From Streptomyces sp. ALI-76-A (GTDB taxonomy: Bacteria; Actinomycetota; Actinomycetes; Streptomycetales; Streptomycetaceae), in assembly GCF_030287445.1 (NCBI RefSeq), contig NZ_JASVWB010000002.1, positions 5,456,001 to 5,520,000 of the forward strand: DNA of 64,000 bases, written 5' to 3'. A program made the position numbers and the translations under genes. The notes beneath the pieces are model-generated. The model did not search any database. It was not told where the DNA came from and saw only the letters and a program-made list of their open reading frames with translations. Shown here piece by piece: positions 10,034 to 18,271 of this stretch. Positions within the stretch are counted from its first letter, which is position 1. Each line of letters begins with the position of its first letter.

Positions 10034-11410
10034 CTAGAGGGAGAGGCGGCGGGACAGGTCCGACGTGAACACCGCGCGCGGGTCCAGCTCCGCGCGCAGC
10101 GCGCGGAAGTCGTCCAGTCGCGGATACATCGCGGTGAGCAGTTCGGGCCGCAGCCGGGAGTCCTTGGCGAGGTAGACGCGCCCGCCGGCCGCGGCCACCT
10201 CCTCGTCCAGTTCGTCGAGGAAGGCGCCGAGGCCGGGCAGTCCCGCCGGGATGTCCAGGGCCAGCGTCCAGCCCGGCACGGGGAAGGACAGCCACCCCGG
10301 ATCGCCGTCCCCGAAGCGCTTGAGGACGGCGAGGAAGGACGGGCACCGGCGTTCGGAGATCCGGCGCACGATCCGGCGCACGGCGTCCTCCTGGCCGTAG
10401 CCGACGACGAACTGGTACTGCACGAAGCCTCCGCGGCCGTAGACCCGGTTCCAGTGCGGGACCCCGTCGAGGGGGTGGAAGAAGGTGGAGAGCCGCTGGA
10501 GTTCGCCGGTGCGCGCGCGGGGGGCCTTGCGGTACCAGAGCTCGTTGAAGAGGCCCACGGTCGTCCGGCTGAGCAGGCCCTCCGGGAGGAAGGCGGGGGC
10601 GGCCGGGAGACGGGAGGGGCGGAAGGCCAGCGGCTCCCTGCGCGCGCGGGTGCCCTCGGAGAGCGCCTCCAGGGGCGCGTGGTCGCCGCGTGTCAGCACC
10701 GCGCGGCCCGTCGCCGCACCGCGCGCCAGCAGGTCGATCCACGCGACCGAGTAGCGGTAGCGGTGGTCGGTGGCCGTCAGACGCCCCATCAGGTCGTCCA
10801 GGTCCCGCGCGCGCTCCGTGTCGACCGACATCAGCGAGGTCTCGACCGGCTGGAGCTGGACCGTCGCGGTGAGGATCACACCGGTCAGGCCCATGCCGCC
10901 GGCCGTCGCGTCGAACAGGGGGGTGCCGCGGCCGACCGCGCGGATCTCGCCGTCGGCGGTGAGCAGTTCCAGCGACAGGACGTGCCGCGAGAAGGAGCCC
11001 GACACGTGGTGGTTCTTGCCGTGGATGTCCGCGCCGATCGCACCGCCGACCGTGACATAGCGGGTACCGGGCGTCACCGGCACGAACCAGCCCAGCGGCA
11101 GCAGGATCTCCATCAGGCGGTGCAGGGAGACGCCCGCGTCGCACAGCACCGTCCCGCCGTCGACGTCGATCGCGTGGACGCGGTCCAGACCCGTCATGTC
11201 GAGCACCGTGCCGCCGGCGTTCTGCGCCGCGTCCCCGTATGCCCGTCCCAGGCCCCTGGGGATGCCCCCGCGGGCCCCGCAGCCCCGGACGGCGGCCGCG
11301 GCCTCCTCGTACGTCCGTGGGCGGATCAGACGGGCGGCGGTGGGAGCGGTGCGGCCCCAGCCGGTGACGGAAACGGTGTCGGCAGGCATATCGGGGACCG
11401 TATCGTCCAT
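10034..11410 (-). CDS. dprE1: Decaprenylphosphoryl-ribose 2'-oxidase homologue
   Basis: The 458-residue FAD oxidoreductase has the PP-loop region PRGLGRAYGDAAQNAGG and the GADIHGKNHHVSGSFSRH block, and a C-terminal region that aligns well with mycobacterial DprE1. The conserved active-site lysine is present in YLAKDSR (K416). In the segment PGWTLALDIP the position of mycobacterial Cys387, the benzothiazinone target, is Ala384. The enzyme oxidises the ribose 2'-OH of decaprenylphosphoryl-ribose. The ATG has no Shine-Dalgarno of its own; a strong one lies in front of a 7-codon upstream frame. It is divergent from the PAP2 gene of the same pathway. Confidence 0.9.
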   Translation of the reverse strand: MDDTVPDMPADTVSVTGWGRTAPTAARLIRPRTYEEAAAAVRGCGARGGIPRGLGRAYGDAAQNAGGTVLDMTGLDRVHAIDVDGGTVLCDAGVSLHRLMEILLPLGWFVPVTPGTRYVTVGGAIGADIHGKNHHVSGSFSRHVLSLELLTADGEIRAVGRGTPLFDATAGGMGLTGVILTATVQLQPVETSLMSVDTERARDLDDLMGRLTATDHRYRYSVAWIDLLARGAATGRAVLTRGDHAPLEALSEGTRARREPLAFRPSRLPAAPAFLPEGLLSRTTVGLFNELWYRKAPRARTGELQRLSTFFHPLDGVPHWNRVYGRGGFVQYQFVVGYGQEDAVRRIVRRISERRCPSFLAVLKRFGDGDPGWLSFPVPGWTLALDIPAGLPGLGAFLDELDEEVAAAGGRVYLAKDSRLRPELLTAMYPRLDDFRALRAELDPRAVFTSDLSRRLSL

Positions 11411-11420
11411 TAGTGAGCGA

Positions 11421-11444
11421 TCAGTTGTGAAACATCCGAAACAT
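11421..11444 (-). CDS. Possible 7-codon upstream ORF in the dprE1 leader
   Basis: On the minus strand a purine block GGGGAGGAGG (11448-11457) precedes ATG TTT CGG ATG TTT CAC AAC TGA (MFRMFHN). The stop is 10 bases before the dprE1 ATG. Because dprE1 lacks its own ribosome site, coupling through this small frame is possible. It could equally be a chance frame next to a purine-rich tract. Confidence 0.25.
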   Translation of the reverse strand: MFRMFHN

Positions 11445-11531
11445 CAACCTCCTCCCCGAAATGGGTGATTAATGGGATGTCGCTCAATATTGCCGGAGTT
11501 ATGGCGGTGTGGGCGTGAACAGTGGGTCCAC

Positions 11532-12041
11532 ATGGACGATCTCGACGACCTGGACCACCGCATCCTCTCGGCGCTCCACGCCCACGGCGGCGACCCACGC
11601 GTCGCCGGTGCCGCGCGCGCCCTGTCCTGGGCGGGCGAACACGGTGCGCTGTGGCTCGTGGCGGGCCTCGCGGGAGCCGCCGTGGACGGGGCGCGACGCG
11701 GCGCCTGGCTGCGCGGCACCGCGCTCACCGCCGGCGCGCACCTCGCCAGCATGGGCGTGAAACGAGTCGTGCGCCGCCCCCGCCCGGCGCACGTCGCCCC
11801 CCTGGTGCGCACCGCGGGCCGGCACTCCTTCCCCAGCTCCCACGCGACCTCCGCCGTGGCCGCCGCCGTCGCCTTCGGCGCGCTCGGCGCGCACGTCGTC
11901 CCGCCGCTCGCCGCCGCGATGTGCCTCTCCCGCCTGGTCGTCGGCGTGCACTACCCGTCGGACGTGGCGGCGGGCGCCGCCCTCGGAGCGCTCACGGCAC
12001 GCGTCGGGGCGCGCTGGATGAGAGGGGGCGCTCATGACTGA
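11532..12041 (+). CDS. PAP2-family phosphatase (decaprenylphosphoryl-5-phosphoribose phosphatase-like)
   Basis: The 169-residue membrane protein carries the three PAP2 signature blocks: KRVVRRPRP, FPSSHATSAVA, and SRLVVGVHYPSDVAAG. Next to a UbiA-type phosphoribosyltransferase, its likely role is removing the 5-phosphate from polyprenylphosphoryl-phosphoribose before DprE1 acts. ATG 11532 is chosen; the AT-rich stretch before it looks like the promoter region shared with dprE1, and no strong ribosome site is visible. Its stop overlaps the start of the ubiA gene by 8 bases. Confidence 0.85.
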   Translation: MDDLDDLDHRILSALHAHGGDPRVAGAARALSWAGEHGALWLVAGLAGAAVDGARRGAWLRGTALTAGAHLASMGVKRVVRRPRPAHVAPLVRTAGRHSFPSSHATSAVAAAVAFGALGAHVVPPLAAAMCLSRLVVGVHYPSDVAAGAALGALTARVGARWMRGGAHD

Positions 12042-13026
12042 GACCGCGCCCATGACGGGCGGCGCGGCCACCCGCGAGGCGGCGTTGCTGGAACAGCGCA
12101 CGCCTCCACGGCACACCCCGCAGCTCGCCGGGCGCGCCCCCCTCGGACGTCTCCCCGGTGGCCTCCTCCGGACCGCGCGCCCCCGGCAGTGGGTCAAGAA
12201 CGTCCTCGTCATCGCCGCCCCGGCCGCAGCCGGCCAGCTCTTCTCCCGGCACGCCCTCACCCAGCTCACGCTCGTCTTCCTCCTCTTCACCGCCTGCGCC
12301 GCCGCCGTCTACCTGATCAACGACGCCCGTGACGCCGACGCCGACCGCGCCCACCCCGTCAAGCGCCACCGCCCGGTCGCCGCCGGCCACGTCCCGGTAC
12401 CGGTCGCGTACGCCGTCGGAGCCGTCCTGGGCGTCCTCGCGCCGGCCGCCGCGGCCTGGCTGGTCTCACCGGCCGTCGCCGCGCTGCTGACGGCCTACCT
12501 GGGCATGCAACTGGCGTACTGCGTCAGCCTCAAGCACGTCCTGGTCGTCGATCTGGTCGTGGTCACGACCGGGTTCCTGATGCGGGCCATGGTCGGCGGG
12601 CTCGCGCTCGGCATCCCGCTGTCGCGCTGGTTCCTGATCACGACCGGATTCGGGGCGCTGTTCATGGTCTCGGCGAAGCGCTACTCCGAAGCCGTACAGA
12701 TGGCCGAAAAAGCCGGTGCCACCCGGGCGTTGCTCACCGAGTACACCACCGGCTACCTGCGTTTCGTGTGGCAGCTCGCGGCCGGGGTCGCAGTCCTCGG
12801 CTACTGCCTGTGGGCCTTGGAGGAGGGCGGTGTGCCGCACACCAGCGTGCTGCCCTGGCGGCAGCTGTCCGTGGTCGCCTTCATCCTCGCGATCCTCAGG
12901 TACGCCGTCTTCGCCGACCGCGGCACCGCCGGCGAACCAGAGGACGTCGTCCTGCGCGACCGCGCGCTCGCCCTCATCGGCCTGGTGTGGCTCGGCATGT
13001 ACGGCGCGGCGGTGGCCAATTGGTGA
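12034..13026 (+). CDS. ubiA: Decaprenyl-phosphate phosphoribosyltransferase (UbiA superfamily)
   Basis: The 330-residue polytopic prenyltransferase has the Asp-rich motif INDARDADADRAHPVKRHRP near residue 92, typical of UbiA proteins, and about nine hydrophobic helices. RPRQWVKNVLVIAAP near residue 50 matches the branch that transfers phosphoribose from PRPP to decaprenyl phosphate (mycobacterial Rv3806c type). It overlaps the PAP2 gene upstream and the GtrA gene downstream (GTGA), indicating one transcript. It supplies the substrate for the PAP2 phosphatase and then DprE1/DprE2. Confidence 0.9.
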   Translation: MTETAPMTGGAATREAALLEQRTPPRHTPQLAGRAPLGRLPGGLLRTARPRQWVKNVLVIAAPAAAGQLFSRHALTQLTLVFLLFTACAAAVYLINDARDADADRAHPVKRHRPVAAGHVPVPVAYAVGAVLGVLAPAAAAWLVSPAVAALLTAYLGMQLAYCVSLKHVLVVDLVVVTTGFLMRAMVGGLALGIPLSRWFLITTGFGALFMVSAKRYSEAVQMAEKAGATRALLTEYTTGYLRFVWQLAAGVAVLGYCLWALEEGGVPHTSVLPWRQLSVVAFILAILRYAVFADRGTAGEPEDVVLRDRALALIGLVWLGMYGAAVANW

Positions 13027-13604
13027 CCACGCGCGCGCGGACGGACCGGAGGGACAGGCCGGGCCCCCGCGCGCGGACGAACCGACGGGAACGGCCGGGC
13101 CCGCGCTCCTGGGCGGGCCGCGGGGAACACGCCCGCCCGCGCGCGTGGACACGCCGTAAGGAACGGGCGGGCCCCCGCGCGCGGGTGAGCCGGCGTGAAC
13201 TGCTCGGCTTCGCCACGGTCGGTCTCCTCGCCTACGCCGTCGACCTGGCCCTCTTCACCTGGCTGCGCGGCCCGGCCGGTCTCGGCCCGCTCACCGCCAA
13301 GGCGCTCTCCTTCGTCGCGGGCTGCTCGGTGGCGTACGCGGGCAACGCACTCGGGACGTACCGGCATCAGCGCGGCCCCAAGGGGCGCCAGTACGCCGTC
13401 TTCCTCGCCGTGAACGTCGCGGGCGCCCTCGTCCAGCTGCTGTGCCTGGCCGTCAGCCACTACGGCCTCGGATACACCTCACCCCGCGCGGACACCGTCT
13501 CCGGCGCGGGAATCGGCATGGCTCTGGCCACCGTCCTGAGATTTTGGGGCACCAGGACATTGGTCTTCCGCGCCGAGGGCAGAGTCGGACCATGGACTGG
13601 CTGA
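13023..13604 (+). CDS. GtrA-family membrane protein with Arg-rich N-terminal repeats
   Basis: The 193-residue protein has an unusual basic N-terminal tail of about 55 residues, made of four 12-residue repeats (RARTDRRDRPGP-like). Four membrane helices of the GtrA/DPMS-TM family follow (about 60-185, starting ELLGFATVGLLAYAVDLALF). GtrA proteins are proposed to help translocate or position polyprenyl-phosphate sugars, and in mycobacteria such a protein (Rv3789) belongs to the decaprenylphosphoryl-arabinose pathway. The GTG start overlaps the ubiA stop; a start after the repeats is possible but lacks a clear ribosome site. Confidence 0.85.
   Translation: MTTRARTDRRDRPGPRARTNRRERPGPRSWAGRGEHARPRAWTRRKERAGPRARVSRRELLGFATVGLLAYAVDLALFTWLRGPAGLGPLTAKALSFVAGCSVAYAGNALGTYRHQRGPKGRQYAVFLAVNVAGALVQLLCLAVSHYGLGYTSPRADTVSGAGIGMALATVLRFWGTRTLVFRAEGRVGPWTG
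13032..13175 (+). repeat. Four 36-base coding repeats in the GtrA gene
   Basis: Four in-frame units of 12 codons, with core CGCGCGCGGACG...GGGCCC, encode the basic tail. They grade into the native RARVSRREL sequence, suggesting duplication of that segment. Confidence 0.7.
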
Positions 13605-14527
13605 AGAAGCTCCCCGTCGTCGGGCCGCCGCTGGCGCGCCTGATGGCCACGCACGCGTGGCGGTCGTACGAACGGCTGGACCGGGTGAAGTGGACCCGGC
13701 TGGCCGCCGCGATGACGTTCACCAGCTTCGTGGCGCTGTTCCCCCTGCTCACCGTGGCCGCCACGGTCGGCGCCGCCACGCTCAGCACCACACAGCAGCA
13801 CGAGCTCCAGGGCAAGATCACCGAGCAGGTGCCCGGCATCTCCGACCAGCTCGACATCGTCGCCCTGGCCCAGAACGCCGGCGCCGTCGGCCTCATCGCC
13901 GGTGCCGCCCTGCTGTTCACCGGCATCGGCTGGGCCGGCTCGACGCGCGAGTGCCTGCGCGCGGTGTGGGAGCTGCCCGACGAGGAGGAGAACCCGGTCC
14001 TGCGCAAGGCCAAGGACCTGTGCATCCTCGGCGGGCTCGGCGGCGCCGTCCTCGTCACGCTCGCCGCCTCCACCGTGGCCTCCGCCATGGTCGGCTGGAT
14101 CACCGACCGGCTCGGCATCGACGAGGCCGGCTGGGGCAGTGTCCTGCTCCAGGCCGCCGCGTTCGTCGTCGCCGTCCTCGCCGACTTCCTGCTGCTCCTG
14201 TACGTCCTGACCCTGCTGCCCGGCGTCGAGCCGAAGCGCCGCCGGCTGGTCGTGGCCGCGCTGACCGGCGCGGTGGGCTTCGAGCTGCTGAAGCTGCTGC
14301 TGAGCGGCTACATGCAGGGCGTGGCGGCGAAGAGCATGTACGGCGCGTTCGGCGTGCCTGTCGCCCTGTTGCTGTGGATCAACTTCACGTCGAAGCTCGT
14401 GCTGTTCTGCGCCGCCTGGACGGCGACGCGGAGCAGGAACGACGAGACCGATGCCCCCGAAGACCGTGAGGACACCGGCGTCACCGGCGGCGGCGTACCA
14501 GATCCGGTAGCGGCCACCGGCGGTTGA
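13592..14527 (+). CDS. YihY/BrkB-family membrane protein
   Basis: The 311-residue inner-membrane protein shows the YihY/BrkB family start RLAAAMTFTSFVALFPLLTVAATV (about 34-57, after a KLPVVGPPLARL segment), about six helices and the late motif YGAFGVPVALLLWINFTSKLVLFCAAW. Its biochemical role is not established for the family. It overlaps the gtrA end by 13 bases, placing it at the end of the arabinose-lipid operon. Its last 47 bases overlap the 3' end of the convergent carboxypeptidase gene. Confidence 0.88.
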   Translation: MDWLKKLPVVGPPLARLMATHAWRSYERLDRVKWTRLAAAMTFTSFVALFPLLTVAATVGAATLSTTQQHELQGKITEQVPGISDQLDIVALAQNAGAVGLIAGAALLFTGIGWAGSTRECLRAVWELPDEEENPVLRKAKDLCILGGLGGAVLVTLAASTVASAMVGWITDRLGIDEAGWGSVLLQAAAFVVAVLADFLLLLYVLTLLPGVEPKRRRLVVAALTGAVGFELLKLLLSGYMQGVAAKSMYGAFGVPVALLLWINFTSKLVLFCAAWTATRSRNDETDAPEDREDTGVTGGGVPDPVAATGG

Positions 14528-15875
14528 CCAGGAACGCGGCGCCCGCGAGCAGCGCCAGCACCCCGCTGGCGACCGCCAGCGCGATCTCCATGCCACCGGA
14601 GCCGCCCTCGGCCGTGGCGCTCGCCACCGGCTTCGACCCGGCGTCGGCCTCCGCACCCCCGGCGTTCGCGCCCCCGGCCTCTCCGGAGGCGTCCGACCCC
14701 GGCTGGGCGCTGGCCCGCGCGGCGCTCCGCGGCGGCACCAGTTCACCCACCGGCTCGACCTTGCCGGCCGCCGCGAAGCCCCAGTCGAAGAGCTGCGCGG
14801 TCTCCTTGTAGACCTCGTTGGCCCCGTCCTTCTCCGGGTTCATCACCGTGACCAGCAGCACCTTGCCGCCCCGCTCGGCGACCCCGGTGAAGGTGGCGCC
14901 CGCGTTGGTGGTGTTGCCGTTCTTCACTCCCGCGATGCCCTGGTAGACGGAGAGGTCGGAGTCGCCGGTCAACAGCCGGTTGGTGTTCTGGATCTCGAAG
15001 GAGCCGCGGGTCGTCTTCCCCTTCTTGTTCTTCGTCGTGCTGCCCGGGAACTTCGCGCTGACCGTCGAGCAGTACTCGCGGAAGTCCTTCTTCTGGAGCC
15101 CGGACCGGGCGATCAGGCTCAGGTCGTACGCGGAGGAGACCTGGCCGGGGGCGTCGTAGCCGTCCGGGCTGACCGCGTGCGTGTCGAGGGCCTGGAGCTC
15201 CTCGGCGTGCGCGTTCATCTGCCGGACGGTGTTGTCGACGCCGTCGTTCATCGCCGACAGCACGTGCACGGCGTCGTTGCCGGAGCGCAGGAACACGCCG
15301 AGCCACAGGTCGTGGACCGTGTACGTCTCGCCCTCCTTTATCCCGACCGTGCTGGAGCCGGAACCGACGCCGGCCAGGTCGGAGGGGACCACCTTGTGCG
15401 TGTCGGTCTTCGTGAACTTCGGCAGGACCGTGTCCGCGAACAGCATCTTCAGGGTGCTCGCCGGGGGCAGCCGCCAGTGCGCGTTGTGTGCGGCGAGCAC
15501 GTCACCGGACTCCGCGTCGGAGACGATCCACGACCGCGCGGTCAGCTCCTTGGGCAGCACCGGTACCCCGCTCGCCAGGTTGACCTGCGTCCCGGGCCGG
15601 CCCAGGCGTTCCCCGCCGACGGTCGACATGTCCGCCGGGGGAGTCACCGACGGGCTCGCGGACGGCTTTCCCGACGGACCGCCGGACGCGTGCGAGGACG
15701 GACTGCCCGACGTGCTCGGTGACGGGCTCCCCGAGGTGCTCGGTGACGGACTGCCCGACGTGCTCGGTGACGGGCCGGGCGCGGCGTGCGAGAGCGGTGC
15801 GGTCAACGCGAGGGACGACAGGACGGCGGTGGTGACCAGCAGGGATCGCCTGGCGGTCTTCGTGGGTGCGGGCAC
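14481..15875 (-). CDS. D-alanyl-D-alanine carboxypeptidase (penicillin-binding, type 5-like)
   Basis: The 464-residue product has a signal peptide (TARRSLLVTTAVLSSLALTA) and a low-complexity SPSTSG repeat linker (about 35-75). The S11 peptidase domain carries the catalytic SxxK in PASTLKMLF, SxN in LRSGNDAVH, and a KNG variant of KTG in GVKNGNTTNAG. An Ala/Glu-rich spacer, a C-terminal membrane helix (GMEIALAVASGVLALLAGAA) and a basic tail follow. It trims D-Ala from peptidoglycan stem peptides outside the cell. GTG 15875 is chosen for the signal peptide; the frame extends further left without support. Confidence 0.88.
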   Translation of the reverse strand: MPAPTKTARRSLLVTTAVLSSLALTAPLSHAAPGPSPSTSGSPSPSTSGSPSPSTSGSPSSHASGGPSGKPSASPSVTPPADMSTVGGERLGRPGTQVNLASGVPVLPKELTARSWIVSDAESGDVLAAHNAHWRLPPASTLKMLFADTVLPKFTKTDTHKVVPSDLAGVGSGSSTVGIKEGETYTVHDLWLGVFLRSGNDAVHVLSAMNDGVDNTVRQMNAHAEELQALDTHAVSPDGYDAPGQVSSAYDLSLIARSGLQKKDFREYCSTVSAKFPGSTTKNKKGKTTRGSFEIQNTNRLLTGDSDLSVYQGIAGVKNGNTTNAGATFTGVAERGGKVLLVTVMNPEKDGANEVYKETAQLFDWGFAAAGKVEPVGELVPPRSAARASAQPGSDASGEAGGANAGGAEADAGSKPVASATAEGGSGGMEIALAVASGVLALLAGAAFLVNRRWPLPDLVRRRR

Positions 15876-15966
15876 GGTGAGGAACGTACATGGCACAGGG
15901 CGTGAAGTCCCGCCCCCCTCTCCACCCCGCACACGGAACCGGACACCGGACGGCGATACTGGACGC

Positions 15967-16206
15967 ATGAAGCTCAGCCGCCCCGTGTCCTGGTTCCTGC
16001 TCGCCTTCGGGGTGTGGAGCTGGGTCATCTGGGTCACTTTCGTCAAAAACCTGATCAAGGACAGCAGCGGGCTCGCGTTCGACGACGGCCACCCGACGGC
16101 GTACTTCTGGGTGCACCTGACGCTCGCCGTCGTCTCCTTCGTACTGGGGACGGTTGTCGGGGGCATCGGGTTGCGCGGCGTACGCGCATTGCGCCGCACG
16201 TCATAG
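15967..16206 (+). CDS. SCO4848-family small membrane protein
   Basis: The 79-residue protein has two hydrophobic segments (about 8-27 and 45-70) and a basic C terminus. It begins MKLSRPVSWFLLAFGVWSW, characteristic of a small conserved Streptomyces membrane protein family found beside this carboxypeptidase. Function is unknown. It is divergent from the carboxypeptidase, with starts 91 bases apart. Confidence 0.8.
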   Translation: MKLSRPVSWFLLAFGVWSWVIWVTFVKNLIKDSSGLAFDDGHPTAYFWVHLTLAVVSFVLGTVVGGIGLRGVRALRRTS

Positions 16207-16291
16207 CCGGCCGACTTCGGCACCTCCCCGGCATCGCCCGACCCACCGCCTCACCCACCGCCCGACCGTCCACAACGGGGGACACGACACC

Positions 16292-17677
16292 GTGGTCATA
16301 CTGCTCGTCCTGCTCGTTCTGACCGTCCTGGTGGCGGCCAACTGGTACCTGTGGCGGCGCCTGTTCCGCGACACCACCCGCGCGCCGGGGCTCGTGCGCC
16401 GCGCGGGCGCGGTGCTGATCGCCGGCGGCTGGGCACTGGCCATCGCGGGCATCGTCGCCGAACGCGCCGGCGCGCCCTTCTGGCTCCAGCGCGTCCTGGC
16501 CTGGCCGGGCTTCCTGTGGATGGCCCTGTCGCTCTACCTGCTGCTGGCGGTGGTGGCGGGCGAGGCCCTACGACCGTTGCTGCGATGGTTCGTGGCACGG
16601 CGGGCGCGCGCGGGTACGGCCGTACGACAGCCGGAGCCGGTGCCGGCGGGGGCGCCGCCGCAGGACGCCGGGACGCCGGAGCGGGTGCTCTCGGCGGGCG
16701 GCCCGTCGACGGCCGAACGGACCGGCTCCGGGCCGGCCGAACCGACGGACGCGTCACCGGAGGCGGCGACCGCGTCCGGCACGGAGCCGGAAGCCACCCC
16801 GGCCGGGCCGGAGCCCCCCGCTCCCGCTGCCGCTCCCCCTGCCGCCTCCGCGCCCTCGCGCCGTCTCTTCGTCTCCCGGGTCGTCGGCGGGGCCGCCGCC
16901 GCGGTCGCCCTCGGGACCGTCGGGTACGGGACCTACGGCGTCCTGAAGGGCCCCGTGGTCAAGCGGGTCACCGTCCCGCTGGCCAAGCTCCCGCGCGCGG
17001 CGCACGGTTACCGGATCGCGGTGGTCAGCGACATCCACCTGGGTCCGGTGCTCGGCCGCGGGTTCGCCCAGAAGGTCGTCGACACGATCAACGGCACCCA
17101 GCCCGACCTGATCGCGGTCGTCGGTGACCTGGTCGACGGCAGCGTGCCGGACCTCCGCCCGGCGGCGGCACCGCTGGCCCAACTGCGGGCCCGCCACGGG
17201 GCGTTCTTCGTCACCGGCAACCACGAGTACTTCTCCGGCGCCGAACAGTGGGTCGAGGAGGTACGCCGGCTCGGTCTGCGCCCGCTGGAGAACGCCCGGA
17301 CCGAACTGGCCCACTTCGATCTCGCGGGCGTCAACGACGTGGCGGGCGAGGACGAGGGTCAGGGCCCCGACTTCGCCAAGGCGCTCGGCGACCGGGACGC
17401 GGCCCGCGCGTGCGTGCTCCTCGCCCACCAGCCGGTCCAGATCCACGACGCCGTCGAGCACGGCGTCGACCTCCAGCTCTCCGGCCACACCCACGGCGGA
17501 CAGCTCTGGCCCGGCAACCTCGTCGCGGCGGCCGAGAACCCGACCCTCGCGGGCCTGGAGCGCTACGGCGACACCCAGCTGTACGTCAGCCGCGGCGCCG
17601 GCGCCTGGGGCCCGCCCACCCGGGTCGGGGCGCAGTCGGACATCACGGTGATCGAACTGGCCTCACGGCAGGCGTGA
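16292..17677 (+). CDS. Membrane-anchored metallophosphoesterase
   Basis: The 461-residue protein starts with hydrophobic helices (about 1-20, 35-55, 65-90). A long Ala/Pro/Glu linker (about 105-190) precedes a basic-hydrophobic segment (RRLFVSRVVGGAAAAVALG). The calcineurin-like domain (about 230-455) shows VVSDIHLGP, VGDLVDG, TGNHEYF, LAHQPVQ and SGHTHGGQLWP. This resembles the YkuE/YaeI branch of metallophosphoesterases that act at the membrane. The GTG start has GGGGGA about 9 bases upstream. The gene is 85 bases after the SCO4848-family gene on the same strand. Confidence 0.88.
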   Translation: MVILLVLLVLTVLVAANWYLWRRLFRDTTRAPGLVRRAGAVLIAGGWALAIAGIVAERAGAPFWLQRVLAWPGFLWMALSLYLLLAVVAGEALRPLLRWFVARRARAGTAVRQPEPVPAGAPPQDAGTPERVLSAGGPSTAERTGSGPAEPTDASPEAATASGTEPEATPAGPEPPAPAAAPPAASAPSRRLFVSRVVGGAAAAVALGTVGYGTYGVLKGPVVKRVTVPLAKLPRAAHGYRIAVVSDIHLGPVLGRGFAQKVVDTINGTQPDLIAVVGDLVDGSVPDLRPAAAPLAQLRARHGAFFVTGNHEYFSGAEQWVEEVRRLGLRPLENARTELAHFDLAGVNDVAGEDEGQGPDFAKALGDRDAARACVLLAHQPVQIHDAVEHGVDLQLSGHTHGGQLWPGNLVAAAENPTLAGLERYGDTQLYVSRGAGAWGPPTRVGAQSDITVIELASRQA

Positions 17678-18271
17678 ACAGGCAGACCCCCTGGACGTCG
17701 GCCCGAACGCCGCTCCTCCGCATCCGGCGCGGTCCCCGCGTCCGACGCGTTCCCACGGCCGGCCCCGCACCGGAGCGACAGCGGCCGACGCCCTCCGGCT
17801 TCCGCCGTTCCCGCCCGGTGCCGGACACCGCCCTCATCCGGCTCCCGGCACCGGGCGCGGGACTGTCCGGCCGACTGGTTCCCGGTCCGGCCGGCCGACG
17901 GGGCGCAGGCCGCTGTGGCGCCGGTGTCCGGGCCGGTCACCGCTGTCGTACGCGACGGACCGTTCCGGCAGGCGGGGTCCGGTGTGGTGGTGACCGCGTC
18001 CGCCGACGGCTCCTGTCCCAGCGGGCCCCGACGGGTCGGCTGGAGCCCCGGCCACCGGTGGTGCGTGAGGGGGTGGAGGGCGGCCACGGCCCGCATCCGG
18101 CCGAGCCCGTCGCCGTGGGCCCGGGGGCCAGGATCGGGGCCCGCACGGCAAGACGGTGCGGACCCACGCGAGCCCCTGAGCTGCCCCGGACCGTCACAGC
18201 CCTTCCTGTCCGGCAGGCGGCACCGTCCCGTCACAACCCCTCCGACCCAGCAAGCACGCGGCGCCGCCCCG
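17678..18271. other. Long intergenic region without a supported gene
   Basis: This convergent gap of about 590 bases between the metallophosphoesterase and histidine kinase stops is uniformly GC-rich. It has several overlapping frames, none with a ribosome site or recognisable protein. A short direct repeat (CCCGTCACAACCCC / CCCGTCACACCCC) lies near 18230-18280. No convincing terminator hairpin was seen. Confidence 0.5.

Noticed and set aside
17563..18234. Minus-strand frame of 223 codons in the long gap after the metallophosphoesterase
   Set aside because: No ribosome site, unbalanced composition and partial overlap with a real gene.
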